Positions 7,832-16,318 of a DNA stretch of 64,000 nucleotides are shown here, piece by piece (position 1 is the stretch's first letter; each line of letters begins with the position of its first letter). The DNA comes from Pseudolysinimonas_A sp041984585 (GTDB lineage Bacteria; Actinomycetota; Actinomycetes; Actinomycetales; Microbacteriaceae). The notes beneath the pieces were generated by a model, which was not told the DNA's origin, did no database searches, and saw only the letters and a program-made list of their open reading frames with translations. Position numbers and translations under genes: made by a program. The DNA is taken from contig JBHIXX010000005.1 of the NCBI GenBank assembly GCA_041984585.1, positions 1 through 64,000 of the forward strand, in the 5' to 3' direction.

Positions 7832-8343
7832 GAGACTCCTTGGCGGAGGACGGGCTGGAGCTGGCGGAACAGGCCGAGACAGGCGCGCTCGATCGTGCCG
7901 AGCACGGTCTCGAACATGGCGCTGTCGGAGTAGTAGGGGTCGGGCACGTCGGATCCGGGGGCGGCCTCGGGGTCGAACCCGAGCAGCAGGTGCACCTTGG
8001 CGACGTCCTGCTCGTCGCGCGCCCACTCGCGCAGGGTGCGCTCCTGGCCGCGGTCGAACGCGACGACCATGTCGAACGTCGGGAACCAGGCCGGGTCGAA
8101 CTGCCGGGCCCGGTGGCTGCGGCCGTCGTAGCCGCGGGCGTCCAGCGCGGCGACGGTGCGCGCGTCGGCGCGCTCGCCCACGTGCCAGTCGCCGGTGGCG
8201 GCGGACTCCACGCGCAGGCGCCCGTCGAGCCCGTGCTCGGCGGTGAGGCGCCGGAACACCGCCTCGGCCATCGGCGACCGGCAGATGTTGCCGGTGCAGA
8301 CGAAGCAGATCCGGAACGCAGGACTCGTCCGGGTGTCGCTCAC
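7828..8343 (-). CDS. Low-molecular-weight protein-tyrosine phosphatase
   Basis: The 171-residue protein has the family's P-loop near the N-terminus, CFVCTGNICRSPMAEA, in which CTGNICR is the CX5R active site. The general-acid motif DPYY lies near the C-terminus. It should remove phosphate from tyrosine residues in the cytoplasm; in actinobacteria homologues are tied to signalling or to arginine-phosphate turnover. GTG 8343 was chosen because CACAAT lies 7 nt upstream; an in-frame ATG at 8352 would add three residues. It is translationally coupled to purB through a 4-base overlap, and it is divergent from the WXG100-like gene. Confidence 0.9.
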   Translation of the reverse strand: MSDTRTSPAFRICFVCTGNICRSPMAEAVFRRLTAEHGLDGRLRVESAATGDWHVGERADARTVAALDARGYDGRSHRARQFDPAWFPTFDMVVAFDRGQERTLREWARDEQDVAKVHLLLGFDPEAAPGSDVPDPYYSDSAMFETVLGTIERACLGLFRQLQPVLRQGVS

Positions 8344-8455
8344 TCGCCCCATTGTGGCGCGTCCGCGGCTCCTCCACACCCGCCGATCGCCACCGGGGGA
8401 CACAGGCGGTCCGTTCCGACGCGCATGCGGGCGCCACCGGGCCCACGCTCGGGTC

Positions 8456-8684
8456 ATGACCGACCCCGTCGCCGACCCCGCCCGGCGGCACGCGCTCGAG
8501 CAGCAGCTCGCGGTGCTCCGCCCGGTCGCCCGCATCCTCGCCGGCACCGCGATGACCAGCCCGCGCCTGCCCGACGACGCCTGGCGCGGTCCGGCTGCCG
8601 ACGCCTGCGGCGCGCCTCGGAGCGGCCTCGCGGGAGGCGGACGAGGTGGTGCGTCGAGCGCTCGCGATGGCGGCGGCGCCGTGA
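8456..8684 (+). pseudogene. WXG100-like small helical protein with an apparent +1 frameshift
   Basis: From ATG 8456 one frame reads MTDPVADPARRHALEQQLAV and then PDDAWRGPAADAC, a helix–WxG–helix layout typical of WXG100 (ESAT-6-like) proteins of type VII secretion. After about base 8612 that frame turns into Gly/Ala/Ser-rich text with A/T at many third positions. The neighbouring frame instead continues smoothly as RLGAASREADEVVRRALAMA and stops at 8682–8684. That stop overlaps the next GTG in the usual way. Removing one base near 8610–8615 would give an intact protein of about 75 residues. It may be a broken gene, a sequencing error, or a fusion to the hydrolase. The ATG has CACGCT 6 nt upstream. 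Confidence 0.55.
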
Positions 8685-10177
8685 GCGTCGCGGCTGCCCG
8701 GAGCGAACCGCCGGAGGGGGCGACCCCGGCCCACCGCTTCGCCGAGCCCGAACCCGAGCTTGAGCCCGGCGAGGTCTGCGCGCCGCCGGACCCGGGAAGC
8801 GCCCTCGTCGTGACCACCGTCGGCGGAACGCTCGTCGCCACCGACGGGATGCTCGCCCACGCCGACCGGGTGGCTCGGATCGCCGGTGAGCTGCACGACG
8901 CCCTCGTGCGCGTCGACTACGCCGCCCTGCTGGGGCCGTTGCCGACCGACGCGCTGCGCGCCGAGCTGGCCGCCGCGCTGCGCTGCGCCGACGACCAGGG
9001 CGCCGCGATCCGTGAGGCGGCGCGGCTCGCCGAACTCGGCGAGGACCGCATCCTCCGCGCGCAGACCGCGACGGCCGGGCTGCTCGCCGCGGCGGTCGCC
9101 GGCGCGTGGCCCGCCCTGCTCGCCCTCGGCGTCGGCTGGTCGCCCGTGCTCGCATTCGCGGCGCTCGCGATGACCGACGAGTACGGCGGGGACGACGCGG
9201 CCGCGCGCCGCGAGGGCGTCGTCCGCTGGCTGCTCGACCATCCCGAGCTGATCACGAGCCCCGGGTTCGTCGACGCGGTGCGCCTCATCGCCACCAGCAC
9301 CGACGACGCCGGCTGGGCCGCGCTCGGGGTTCCGGCACCGCTCGCCGCGGAACTCGGCTCGCAGCAGCACGGCGTCACCGGCGTCGAGTCGAGCGCGATC
9401 GGCATCATGGGCGCCGCCGGGCTCGTCGGGCTGCTGCGCGAGACGCCGGTCACGGTGGAGCGCACCGGCACCTCGGTGGGAGCGGCGCCCGCGCAGGGGG
9501 CGGTGCAGCGGCTCGACCGGGTCCCCGACGGGGGCGACATCGTGATCGAACGGCACGACGTGCCCGGCGGCGAGCCGCGGTGGGTGGTCTACGTCGGCCC
9601 GACCGAGACGTTCTCGCCGAGCGCCGACGGTCCCGCGTTCGACCAGACGAGCAACATGGCGGGCGTCGCCGGACTGCCGGCCGGGTCGATGCGCGCCCTC
9701 GAGCTGGCGATGGCGGATGCCGGGGTCGCCGCGACCGACCAGGTGCAGCTGGTCGGCTTCTCGCAGGGCGGACTGGTCGCCGCGCGCGCCGCGGAGTCGG
9801 GGCAGTGGAACGTCGTCGGGCTCGAGACCTACGGCGCCCCGACCGGCAACGTCGAGCTGCCCGAGGGGCTCGCCGGCATGGCGGTGCGGCACACCGACGA
9901 CCTCGTGCCCGCGCTCGCCGGGCCGCAGCTCGACGACCACCTGCTGCAGGTGGAGCGCGAGGCCTACGCGGGCGATGCGCCCCCGCCGACCGGGCTGCCG
10001 GCGCCCGCGCACCAGAAGGCCGCGTATCTGGCGACCGCCGCGGCGATCGACGGCGCGCAGTCCGCGGCCGTCCGCGAGCAGGTCGCCGCGCTCGACGCCT
10101 TCACCGCCGACTACGCGGCGATCGACGGGGCCACCGTGACGACCTTCTCGTTCCACGCCGAGAGGGTCACCCCGTGA
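8681..10177 (+). CDS. Alpha/beta-hydrolase-like protein, possible type VII-associated
   Basis: The 498-residue protein starts at GTG 8681, overlapping the stop of the WXG100-like gene. It has a variable N-terminal region, a helical and partly hydrophobic middle (TAGLLAAAVAGAWPALLALG), and a C-terminal alpha/beta-hydrolase domain. The nucleophile elbow is LVGFSQGG with Ser361, and a candidate acid/His pair follows in HTDDLVPAL and HQKAAY. No signal peptide is visible. The partner gene upstream suggests a WXG/effector-like pair, as in other actinobacterial hydrolases of the DUF1023 or lipase type, but the substrate is unknown. If the upstream frameshift is not real, the protein would instead start at 8456 with 573 residues. 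Confidence 0.55.
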   Translation: MSVAAARSEPPEGATPAHRFAEPEPELEPGEVCAPPDPGSALVVTTVGGTLVATDGMLAHADRVARIAGELHDALVRVDYAALLGPLPTDALRAELAAALRCADDQGAAIREAARLAELGEDRILRAQTATAGLLAAAVAGAWPALLALGVGWSPVLAFAALAMTDEYGGDDAAARREGVVRWLLDHPELITSPGFVDAVRLIATSTDDAGWAALGVPAPLAAELGSQQHGVTGVESSAIGIMGAAGLVGLLRETPVTVERTGTSVGAAPAQGAVQRLDRVPDGGDIVIERHDVPGGEPRWVVYVGPTETFSPSADGPAFDQTSNMAGVAGLPAGSMRALELAMADAGVAATDQVQLVGFSQGGLVAARAAESGQWNVVGLETYGAPTGNVELPEGLAGMAVRHTDDLVPALAGPQLDDHLLQVEREAYAGDAPPPTGLPAPAHQKAAYLATAAAIDGAQSAAVREQVAALDAFTADYAAIDGATVTTFSFHAERVTP

Positions 10178-10180
10178 CCG

Positions 10181-10594
10181 TCAGCGCCGCTTGGGCTTGG
10201 TGAACGGGCGCAGCACGATGCCGATCAGCCAGGCGATGATCGCGAGCACGACCGCGCCGAGCACGCCCCACCAGAAGTCGTCCACGGCGAGGCCGAAGCC
10301 GAGCAGTCCGCTGATCCACGCCACCAGCAGGAACAGCAGCCCGTTCACGATGAGCGAGATGAGGCCGAGCGTGAGGATGTAGAGCGGGAACGCGACGATG
10401 CGGATGATGCCGCCGATGACGCCGTTGACCACGCCGAAGATGAGGGCGACGAGCAGCACCGTCAGCACGGTCTCGACGTTGAAGTCGAACTGCACCCCGC
10501 CGTACGGGGTGATCGACACGTGCGGCGCCAGGATGATCGTGGTCAGCCAGAGCGCGAGCGCGTTGATGAGCAGGCGGAGCAGCAGTCGTCCCAT
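10181..10594 (-). CDS. Phage-holin-family 4 TM membrane protein
   Basis: The 137-residue protein has four hydrophobic segments (about residues 5–25, 42–68, 74–97 and 110–128), including GVVNGVIGGIIRIVAFPLYI and GLISLIVNGLLFLLVAWI. It ends in a basic tail, RPFTKPKRR. This is the layout of the PF04020 'mycobacterial 4 TMS phage holin' family. Members are common chromosomal genes in actinobacteria, and the name does not imply a prophage. There are no lysis genes nearby. It converges on the hydrolase gene with three bases between them, and is divergent from the aminotransferase. Confidence 0.8.
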   Translation of the reverse strand: MGRLLLRLLINALALWLTTIILAPHVSITPYGGVQFDFNVETVLTVLLVALIFGVVNGVIGGIIRIVAFPLYILTLGLISLIVNGLLFLLVAWISGLLGFGLAVDDFWWGVLGAVVLAIIAWLIGIVLRPFTKPKRR

Positions 10595-10656
10595 ACCGGC
10601 AATCCTGACACCCGGCGCCGCGGGCGGGAAGCCCGCAGCGCCCTAGCATGGCCCTC

Positions 10657-11742
10657 ATGCCCGTGACCCTCCGCCCCGAGATCGCGGCCCTCGCCCCGTA
10701 CCGCCAGGGACGCATCCCCGCCGCCGACGCGTTCAAGCTGTCGAGCAACGAGAACCCGTTCCCGCCGCATCCGGCGGTGCTCGCGGCGGTGGCGGAGTCG
10801 AGTCTCAACCGCTACCCCGACGGGGCGGTCACGGCGCTGCGCGAGCGGCTCGCCGCGCGGCTCGGGGTCGCCGTTCCCGAGGTGCACGTGGGAGCCGGGT
10901 CGGTGTCGATCCTCATCCAGCTCATCCAGGCGGCGTGCGCGGCGGGCGACGAGGTGGTCTACGCGTGGCGCTCGTTCGAGGCCTACCCCGGGCTGGTGAC
11001 CGTGGCCGGCGCGACCAGCGTGCGGGTGCCGAACCTGCCGGGGGGCCGGCACGACCTCGACGCGATGGCCGCCGCGATCGGACCGCGCACGCGGGTGGTG
11101 ATCGTCTGCACGCCGAACAACCCGACCGGGGCGCTCGTCACGGCGGCGGAGTTCGACGCGTTCATGGCGCGGGTCCCCGACGACGTGCTGGTCGTGCTCG
11201 ACGAGGCGTACCGCGAGTTCGTGACCGACCCGGCGACGGTCGACGGGGTCGACGTCATCCGCCGCTACCCGAACGTGGTGATGACCCGCACCTTCTCGAA
11301 GGCCTACGGGCTGGCCGGGCTGCGCGTCGGGTACGCGGCCGGGGCGGAGTACCTGATGGATGCGGTGCGCGCCACCGCCATCCCGCTGCAGGTCACCGAG
11401 CCGGCGCAGCGGGCGGCGCTCGCGGCGCTCGACGTCGAGCCGGAGCTGCTCGACCGGGTGGCCGACCTGGTGCGGCTGCGCGACCGGGTGGTCGCCGGCA
11501 TCCGTGAGGCGGGCTGGCCGCTGCCTGAGCCGCACGGCAACTTCGTGTGGCTCGCGACCGGGGCCGAGACGACCGCCGCCGCGGAGCTGCTCGAGCGTCA
11601 CGGCATCGTCGGCCGGGTGTTCGCCGACGAGGGGGTGCGCGTCACGGTGGGGGAGGAGGGGTCTGTGGACAACCTCCTGGATGCCGTCCGGTCGATTGTG
11701 ACGACCCTCCCGAAAGCGGTCGAAATCGCGCGGTTAGGGTAG
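10657..11742 (+). CDS. Aminotransferase of the HisC / aromatic amino acid type
   Basis: This is a fold-type I, PLP-dependent transaminase of 361 residues. It has the substrate-pocket motif KLSSNENPFPPHP, the VCTPNNPTGA motif, LDEAYREF, and the PLP lysine in TRTFSKAYGLAGLRVGYA (Lys215). It resembles histidinol-phosphate aminotransferase HisC and the actinobacterial aromatic aminotransferase Pat, and the sequence alone does not separate the two. No other his genes are near. A TAGCAT hexamer 7 nt upstream sets the start at ATG 10657 rather than the ATG nine bases earlier. It stands just before the 2-oxoacid dehydrogenase genes, so it may supply a 2-oxoacid from an amino acid. Confidence 0.85.
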   Translation: MPVTLRPEIAALAPYRQGRIPAADAFKLSSNENPFPPHPAVLAAVAESSLNRYPDGAVTALRERLAARLGVAVPEVHVGAGSVSILIQLIQAACAAGDEVVYAWRSFEAYPGLVTVAGATSVRVPNLPGGRHDLDAMAAAIGPRTRVVIVCTPNNPTGALVTAAEFDAFMARVPDDVLVVLDEAYREFVTDPATVDGVDVIRRYPNVVMTRTFSKAYGLAGLRVGYAAGAEYLMDAVRATAIPLQVTEPAQRAALAALDVEPELLDRVADLVRLRDRVVAGIREAGWPLPEPHGNFVWLATGAETTAAAELLERHGIVGRVFADEGVRVTVGEEGSVDNLLDAVRSIVTTLPKAVEIARLG

Positions 11743-11747
11743 GAGCC
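11735..11747 (+). promoter_or_regulatory. Leaderless promoter (-10 TAGGGT) of the 2-oxoacid dehydrogenase genes
   Basis: TAGGGT at 11735–11740 overlaps the last codons of the aminotransferase and lies 7 nt before ATG 11748. The dehydrogenase genes therefore probably have their own start point as well as any read-through. AGGAGCC between the hexamer and the ATG could alternatively serve as a ribosome site for read-through mRNA. Confidence 0.45.
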
Positions 11748-12866
11748 ATGTCCTACACGGAGGCGACGATCCAGCTGCTGTCGCCTCAGGGCACCCTGGT
11801 CGAGAACGACGCGACGGCCCCGTACCTGGAGACCGTCGCCGGGCTCTCCGACGAGCGACTGCGCGACTTCCACCGCCAGATGGTGGTGGTGCGCCGGTTC
11901 GACATCGAGGCGGGCAATCTGCAGCGCCAGGGCGAGCTCGGGCTCTGGATCCCGAGTGTCGGCCAGGAGGGGGTGCAGGTCGGCTCCGCGTACGCCGCGC
12001 GCCCGCAGGACCACCTCTTCCCGTCGTACCGCGAGCACGTCGTCGGCCGCATCCGCGGGCTCGACTACCTCAAGATCCTCGAGTTCCTGCGCGGCCAGTC
12101 GCACGGCGGCTGGAACCCCGAGGAGGTCGGCAACTTCCACCTCTACACGGTCGTGCTCGCCGCGCAGACCCTGCACGCCACCGGGTACGCGATGGGGCTC
12201 ACCTTCGACGGAGTGGTCGGCACCGGCGACCCCGACGTCGACACCGCGGTGCTCTGCTACTACGGCGACGGCGCCAGCAGTCAGGGTGCGGTGAGCGAGT
12301 CGTTCACCTTCTCGGCCAGCTACCAGGCGCCGGCCGTCTTCCTGCTGCAGAACAACCACTGGGCCATCTCGGTGCCGGTCGAGCGCCAGTCGCGCACGCC
12401 CCTGTACCTGCGCGCGGCCGGCTTCGGCATCCCGTCGGTGCAGATCGACGGCAACGACGCGCTCGCCGCCTACGCCACGACGACCGCCGCGCTCGACGCG
12501 GCGCGCGGCGGCGAGGGGCCGCAGTTCATCGAGGCGCTCACCTACCGGATGGGCGCGCACACCTCGAGCGACGACCCGACCAAGTACCGGGAGCGCGACG
12601 ACGTCGAGTTCTGGGCGCAGCGCGACCCGATCGCGCGGTTCGAGGCGTTCCTGCGCGCCCGCGGCGAGGGCGACGCGTTCTTCGCCGAGGTCGCCGAGGA
12701 GGCGGAGGACGTCGCGTCCGACATCCGCGCGCGCACCATCGCGATGACAGCGCCGCCGGCGGAGAAGATCTTCGCCCACATCTACGCCGAGGAGCACCCC
12801 GCGATCGCCGAGCAGCGCGAGTGGCTGGCCGCCTACGAGGCGTCGTTCGAGGGGGGCGACGCGTGA
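11748..12866 (+). CDS. 2-oxoacid dehydrogenase E1 component, alpha subunit (branched-chain type)
   Basis: With the beta subunit this protein decarboxylates a 2-oxoacid on thiamine diphosphate and passes the acyl group to the E2 lipoyl arm. The 372-residue product has the TPP motif YYGDGASSQGAVSESF followed after the usual gap by LLQNNHWAIS. It also has the phosphorylation-loop-like segment YRMGAHTSSDDPTKYR, typical of branched-chain and pyruvate E1-alpha subunits. The heterodimeric E1 with an adjacent E2 fits the branched-chain complex better than the actinobacterial AceE-type pyruvate dehydrogenase. Its stop overlaps the GTG of the beta subunit by four bases. Substrate choice is inferred. 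Confidence 0.88.
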   Translation: MSYTEATIQLLSPQGTLVENDATAPYLETVAGLSDERLRDFHRQMVVVRRFDIEAGNLQRQGELGLWIPSVGQEGVQVGSAYAARPQDHLFPSYREHVVGRIRGLDYLKILEFLRGQSHGGWNPEEVGNFHLYTVVLAAQTLHATGYAMGLTFDGVVGTGDPDVDTAVLCYYGDGASSQGAVSESFTFSASYQAPAVFLLQNNHWAISVPVERQSRTPLYLRAAGFGIPSVQIDGNDALAAYATTTAALDAARGGEGPQFIEALTYRMGAHTSSDDPTKYRERDDVEFWAQRDPIARFEAFLRARGEGDAFFAEVAEEAEDVASDIRARTIAMTAPPAEKIFAHIYAEEHPAIAEQREWLAAYEASFEGGDA

Positions 12867-13840
12867 GCGAGCAGCTGACCCTGGCGAAGGCGATCAACGC
12901 GGGCCTGCGCGCCGCACTCGCCGAGAACGACCGCGTGCTGCTGATGGGCGAGGACATCGGCACCCTCGGCGGCGTGTTCCGCGTGACCGAGGGGCTGAAG
13001 GCCGAGTTCGGCGAGAACCGCGTGCTCGACACCCCGCTCGCCGAGGAGGGGATCGTCGGCACGGCCATCGGACTGGCGATGCGCGGCTACCGCCCCGTGG
13101 TCGAGATCCAGTTCGACGGTTTCGTGTTCCCGGCGTTCGACCAGATCACCACCCAGCTCGCGAAGATGACCCACCGATACGAGGGCGCCGCGTCGTTCCC
13201 GGTGGTCATCCGCATCCCCGCGGGCGGTCACATCGGCGCCGTGGAGCACCACGAGGAGAGCCCGGAGGCGTACTTCGCGCACACCCCCGGCCTGCGCGTG
13301 GTGAGCCCGGCCACCCCGGCGGACGGTTTCTGGATGATCCAGCAGGCCATCCGCAGCGACGACCCAGTGATCTTCCTCGAGCCGAAGAGCCGCTACTGGC
13401 AGAAGGGCGAGGTCGACACGGTCACCCCGCCGGCCCCGCTGCACGCGAGCCGCGTGGTGCGCACCGGTACGGATGCGACCCTGGTCGGCCACGGCGCGAT
13501 GATCGGCGTGCTGCTGCAGGCCGCCGAGATCGCCGCCGACGAGGGCCGCAGCCTCGAGGTGGTCGACCTGCGCTCGCTGTCGCCGGTCGACTACGACCCG
13601 ATCGTCGCGAGCGTCGAGAAGACCGGCCGGCTCATCGTCGCGCAGGAGGCGCCGCGCAACGCGAGCCTCGGCTCCGAGATCGCCGCCACCGTCGCCGAGC
13701 GCGCGTTCTACTCGCTCGAGGCGCCGGTGCTGCGGGTCAGCGGCTTCGACACCCCGTTCCCGCCCGCCAAGCTCGAGGGCGCCTACCTCCCCGACGCGGA
13801 CCGCGTCCTGGAGGCGGTCGACCGGGCGTTCGCCTACTGA
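12863..13840 (+). CDS. 2-oxoacid dehydrogenase E1 component, beta subunit
   Basis: The 325-residue protein is the second half of the heterotetrameric E1 and binds the pyrimidine end of thiamine diphosphate. It has LLMGEDIGTLGGVFRVT, DTPLAEEGIVGTAIG (with the conserved Glu), the EIQFDGFVFPAFDQI stretch and PAGGHIGAVEHHEESPEA, then the transketolase C-terminal domain (DLRSLSPVDYD). The GTG start lies inside the E1-alpha stop. E2 follows 47 bases later. The length and motif order are those of BkdB/PdhB proteins. Confidence 0.9.
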   Translation: MSEQLTLAKAINAGLRAALAENDRVLLMGEDIGTLGGVFRVTEGLKAEFGENRVLDTPLAEEGIVGTAIGLAMRGYRPVVEIQFDGFVFPAFDQITTQLAKMTHRYEGAASFPVVIRIPAGGHIGAVEHHEESPEAYFAHTPGLRVVSPATPADGFWMIQQAIRSDDPVIFLEPKSRYWQKGEVDTVTPPAPLHASRVVRTGTDATLVGHGAMIGVLLQAAEIAADEGRSLEVVDLRSLSPVDYDPIVASVEKTGRLIVAQEAPRNASLGSEIAATVAERAFYSLEAPVLRVSGFDTPFPPAKLEGAYLPDADRVLEAVDRAFAY

Positions 13841-13887
13841 CGGCGACGCCATCCGGCTCCACCCCCCCTGGAAGGACTGCAGGCACC

Positions 13888-15201
13888 ATGGCACAGGCCG
13901 AGTTCCCCCTCCCCGACGTCGGCGAGGGTCTCACCGAGGCGGAGATCGTGCACTGGAAGGTCGCGCCCGGCGACACGGTGGCGGTCAACCAGGTGCTGCT
14001 CGAGATCGAGACGGCGAAGTCGCTGGTCGAGCTGCCGTCGCCGTTCGCCGGCACGGTGACCGCGCTGCTGGTCGAGGAGGGCGCCACCGTCGAGGTCGGC
14101 ACTCCGCTGGTGCGGGTGGACTCGACCGGCGGCTCGATCGAGCTGCAGGCCCCGGGCGACGCGGGCGACGCGTTCGGCCACGTCACCGAGTCGACGAGCG
14201 CTCCGCGCGAGGCGGATGAGGGCTCGGGCGCCGTGCTGGTCGGCTACGGCTCGAAGGGCGGGCATGCGACCACGCGTCGTCGGCGCCCCGCGGCACCGGC
14301 GCCGACGGGCAAGCCCGCCGAACCGTCGCGCCCGCGCGGCGAGGCGGTGATCGCGAAGCCCCCGATCCGCAAGCTGGCGAAGGACCTGGGCGTCGACCTG
14401 CGGCAGGTCACCGGCTCGGGCCCCGGCGGCGAGATCGTGCGCGAGGACGTGATCGGCCGGGCCGAGCAGGCCAGCGTGTTCCGCAACATCCAGACCCCCG
14501 CCTGGCCGGAGGACCGCGAGGAGCGGGTGCCGGTGAAGGGGGTGCGCAAGGCGACCGCCGCCGCGATGGTGAAGAGCGCCTACTCGGCGCCGCACGTGAG
14601 CGTCTTCACCGACGTCAACGCGACCCGAACGATGGAGTTCGTCCGGCGGCTGAAGGACTCGCCCGACTTCGCCGGCGTGCGGGTCAGCCCGCTGCTGGTG
14701 ATGGCGCGGGCCGTGATCTGGGCGGTGCGCCGCAACCCGACGGTCAACTCCACGTGGACCGACAAGGAGATCGTCGTCCACCACTACGTGAACCTCGGCA
14801 TCGCCGCGGCCACCCCGCGCGGGCTGATCGTGCCCAACGTGAAGGACGCGCAGGACCTGTCGATGCTGCAGCTCGCCCGGTCGCTCGAGCAGCTCACGGT
14901 GACCGCTCGCGACGGCAAGACCACGCCGGCCGACATGTCGAACGGCACGATCACCATCACCAACCTGGGCTCGTTCGGCATGGACACCGGCACGCCGATC
15001 ATCAACCCGGGTGAGGCGGCGATCGTCGCGCTCGGCGCGATCAAGCAGAAGCCGTGGGTGGTCGACGGCGAGGTGCGCCCCGCCTGGGTGACGACGGTCG
15101 CGGCCGCGTTCGACCACCGCATCGTCGACGGGGATGTGGCGAGCCGGTTCACCGCCGACCTCGCCGCGATCATGGAGGAGCCCGCGCTGCTGCTCGACTG
15201 A
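13888..15201 (+). CDS. Dihydrolipoamide acyltransferase E2 component
   Basis: This is the core of the 2-oxoacid dehydrogenase complex and transfers the acyl group from lipoamide to CoA. The 437-residue protein has one lipoyl domain (residues about 5–78; lipoyl Lys44 in EIETAKSLVE), a charged linker, a peripheral subunit-binding domain (IAKPPIRKLAKDLGVDL, residues about 153–190), and the catalytic domain ending with AAFDHRIVDGDVASRF, which holds the active-site His. A purine-rich site precedes ATG 13888. There is no E3 (lpd) gene next to it, so the complex must borrow one encoded elsewhere. Confidence 0.92.
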   Translation: MAQAEFPLPDVGEGLTEAEIVHWKVAPGDTVAVNQVLLEIETAKSLVELPSPFAGTVTALLVEEGATVEVGTPLVRVDSTGGSIELQAPGDAGDAFGHVTESTSAPREADEGSGAVLVGYGSKGGHATTRRRRPAAPAPTGKPAEPSRPRGEAVIAKPPIRKLAKDLGVDLRQVTGSGPGGEIVREDVIGRAEQASVFRNIQTPAWPEDREERVPVKGVRKATAAAMVKSAYSAPHVSVFTDVNATRTMEFVRRLKDSPDFAGVRVSPLLVMARAVIWAVRRNPTVNSTWTDKEIVVHHYVNLGIAAATPRGLIVPNVKDAQDLSMLQLARSLEQLTVTARDGKTTPADMSNGTITITNLGSFGMDTGTPIINPGEAAIVALGAIKQKPWVVDGEVRPAWVTTVAAAFDHRIVDGDVASRFTADLAAIMEEPALLLD

Positions 15202-15220
15202 GGGTCCGGCTCGACCAGGC

Positions 15221-15265
15221 TTATTGAGAACCGTTTTGACAATGGTTCTCGATAAGACGTACTCT
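15221..15265 (+). promoter_or_regulatory. Zur-type operator overlapping a sigma-70-like promoter of the zinc transporter operon
   Basis: Bases 15221–15255 form a long imperfect palindrome with arms TTATTGAGAACC and GGTTCTCGATAA. Within it, TGAGAACCGTTTTGA resembles actinobacterial Zur boxes such as TGAAAATCATTTTCA. A -35 TTGACA (15236–15241) and a -10 TACTCT (15260–15265) are separated by 18 bases, so the palindrome covers the -35 box. Repression by zinc-loaded Zur is the natural reading, because a zinc transporter and a Fur-family gene follow. Confidence 0.7.
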
Positions 15266-15295
15266 CGGGTCATCCCATCCGAGAGAAGGTCCTCC

Positions 15296-16318
15296 ATGCG
15301 CGCCACCGCGGCCGTCCCCGTCGCCCTCGCGGCATCCGTCACTTTCGCCCTCGCCGGCTGCTCCACGGCGAGCGACGCCACCGCCGACGACACGCTCAGC
15401 GTGGTCGCCTCGACCGACGTGTACGGCGACATCGCCGCGCGCATCGCCGGCGACGCGGCCGACGTGACGAGCATCATCACCGGCGCCGTGCAGGACCCGC
15501 ACAGCTACGAGGCGACGGCGCGCGACCAGCTGGCGGTCGCCGAGGCCGACCTGGTGATCGAGAACGGCGGCGGCTACGACGCGTTCATGGACACGCTGCT
15601 CGACGCGAGCGGAACGTCGGCCCTGGTGCTCAACGCCTCCGAGATCTCCGGGCTGATCGAGGGCGACGAACACGACCACGAGGCCGAGGACGCCGACGAC
15701 GAGCACACCGACGACGAGGGCGACGACCACTCCGAGGAGGAGGGCGACGACCACGCCGACGAGGGTGACGAGCACGACCACGAGCACATCGAGGGCTTCA
15801 ACGAGCACGTCTGGTACTCGTTCCACGCGATGGAGCACCTCGCCGAGGAGATCGCCGAGCACCTCGCCGAGCTCGACCCGGCGAACGCCGAGACCTTCGA
15901 CACGAACCTCGACGGCTTCCTCGCCGACCTGGAGTCGCTCGAGGCGGAGGCCGAGGCCCTGCACGCCGAGGCGGAGGGCCGGTCGGTGGCGATCACCGAG
16001 CCGGTGCCGCTCTACCTGCTCGAGGCCGCGGGCCTCACCAACGTGACGCCGGATGCCTTCTCGGAGGCGATCGAGGAGGGCGACGACCTCGCCCCCGCGG
16101 TGCTGCAGGAGACGCTCGAGATCATCGAGGGTGGCGACGTCGCGCTGCTCGCCTACAACTCGCAGACGGCCGGCGCCGAGACCGAGCTGGTCGCCGAGGC
16201 GGCGACCGAGGCGGGCGTGCCGCTGGTCGAATTCACGGAGACGCTGCCCGAGGGCGCAGACTACGTGTCGTGGATGTCGGACAACATCGCGGCGATCCGC
16301 GCGGCGCTGACCGCGTGA
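15296..16318 (+). CDS. znuA: Zinc ABC transporter substrate-binding lipoprotein
   Basis: This lipoprotein binds Zn2+ (or Mn2+) outside the membrane and delivers it to the permease. The 340-residue product has a signal peptide with lipobox ALAGC (Cys near residue 22) and then LSVVASTDVYGDIAARIAG, typical of the cluster A-I family. Between residues about 120 and 165 lies a long His/Asp/Glu-rich loop with repeated DEHDH and DDH units, the hallmark of ZnuA proteins. NEHVWYSFHAMEHL supplies a further metal-binding His. The ATG has GAGAGAAGG upstream. The gene heads an operon with the ATPase and permease genes, joined by 4-base overlaps, behind a Zur-type operator. Confidence 0.9.
   Translation: MRATAAVPVALAASVTFALAGCSTASDATADDTLSVVASTDVYGDIAARIAGDAADVTSIITGAVQDPHSYEATARDQLAVAEADLVIENGGGYDAFMDTLLDASGTSALVLNASEISGLIEGDEHDHEAEDADDEHTDDEGDDHSEEEGDDHADEGDEHDHEHIEGFNEHVWYSFHAMEHLAEEIAEHLAELDPANAETFDTNLDGFLADLESLEAEAEALHAEAEGRSVAITEPVPLYLLEAAGLTNVTPDAFSEAIEEGDDLAPAVLQETLEIIEGGDVALLAYNSQTAGAETELVAEAATEAGVPLVEFTETLPEGADYVSWMSDNIAAIRAALTA

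Noticed and set aside
10181..10594. Prophage signal from the holin-like protein
   Set aside because: The PF04020-type protein is a common chromosomal gene in actinobacteria and no phage genes surround it.
14240..14340. Frame disturbance in the E2 linker
   Set aside because: The RRRRPAAPAPTGKPAEPSRP stretch is an ordinary flexible Pro/Ala linker and the reading frame is intact on both sides.
15661..15800. Tandem DNA repeat in znuA
   Set aside because: The repeated GACGACGAGCAC-type units encode the His/Asp/Glu-rich metal loop normal for ZnuA proteins.
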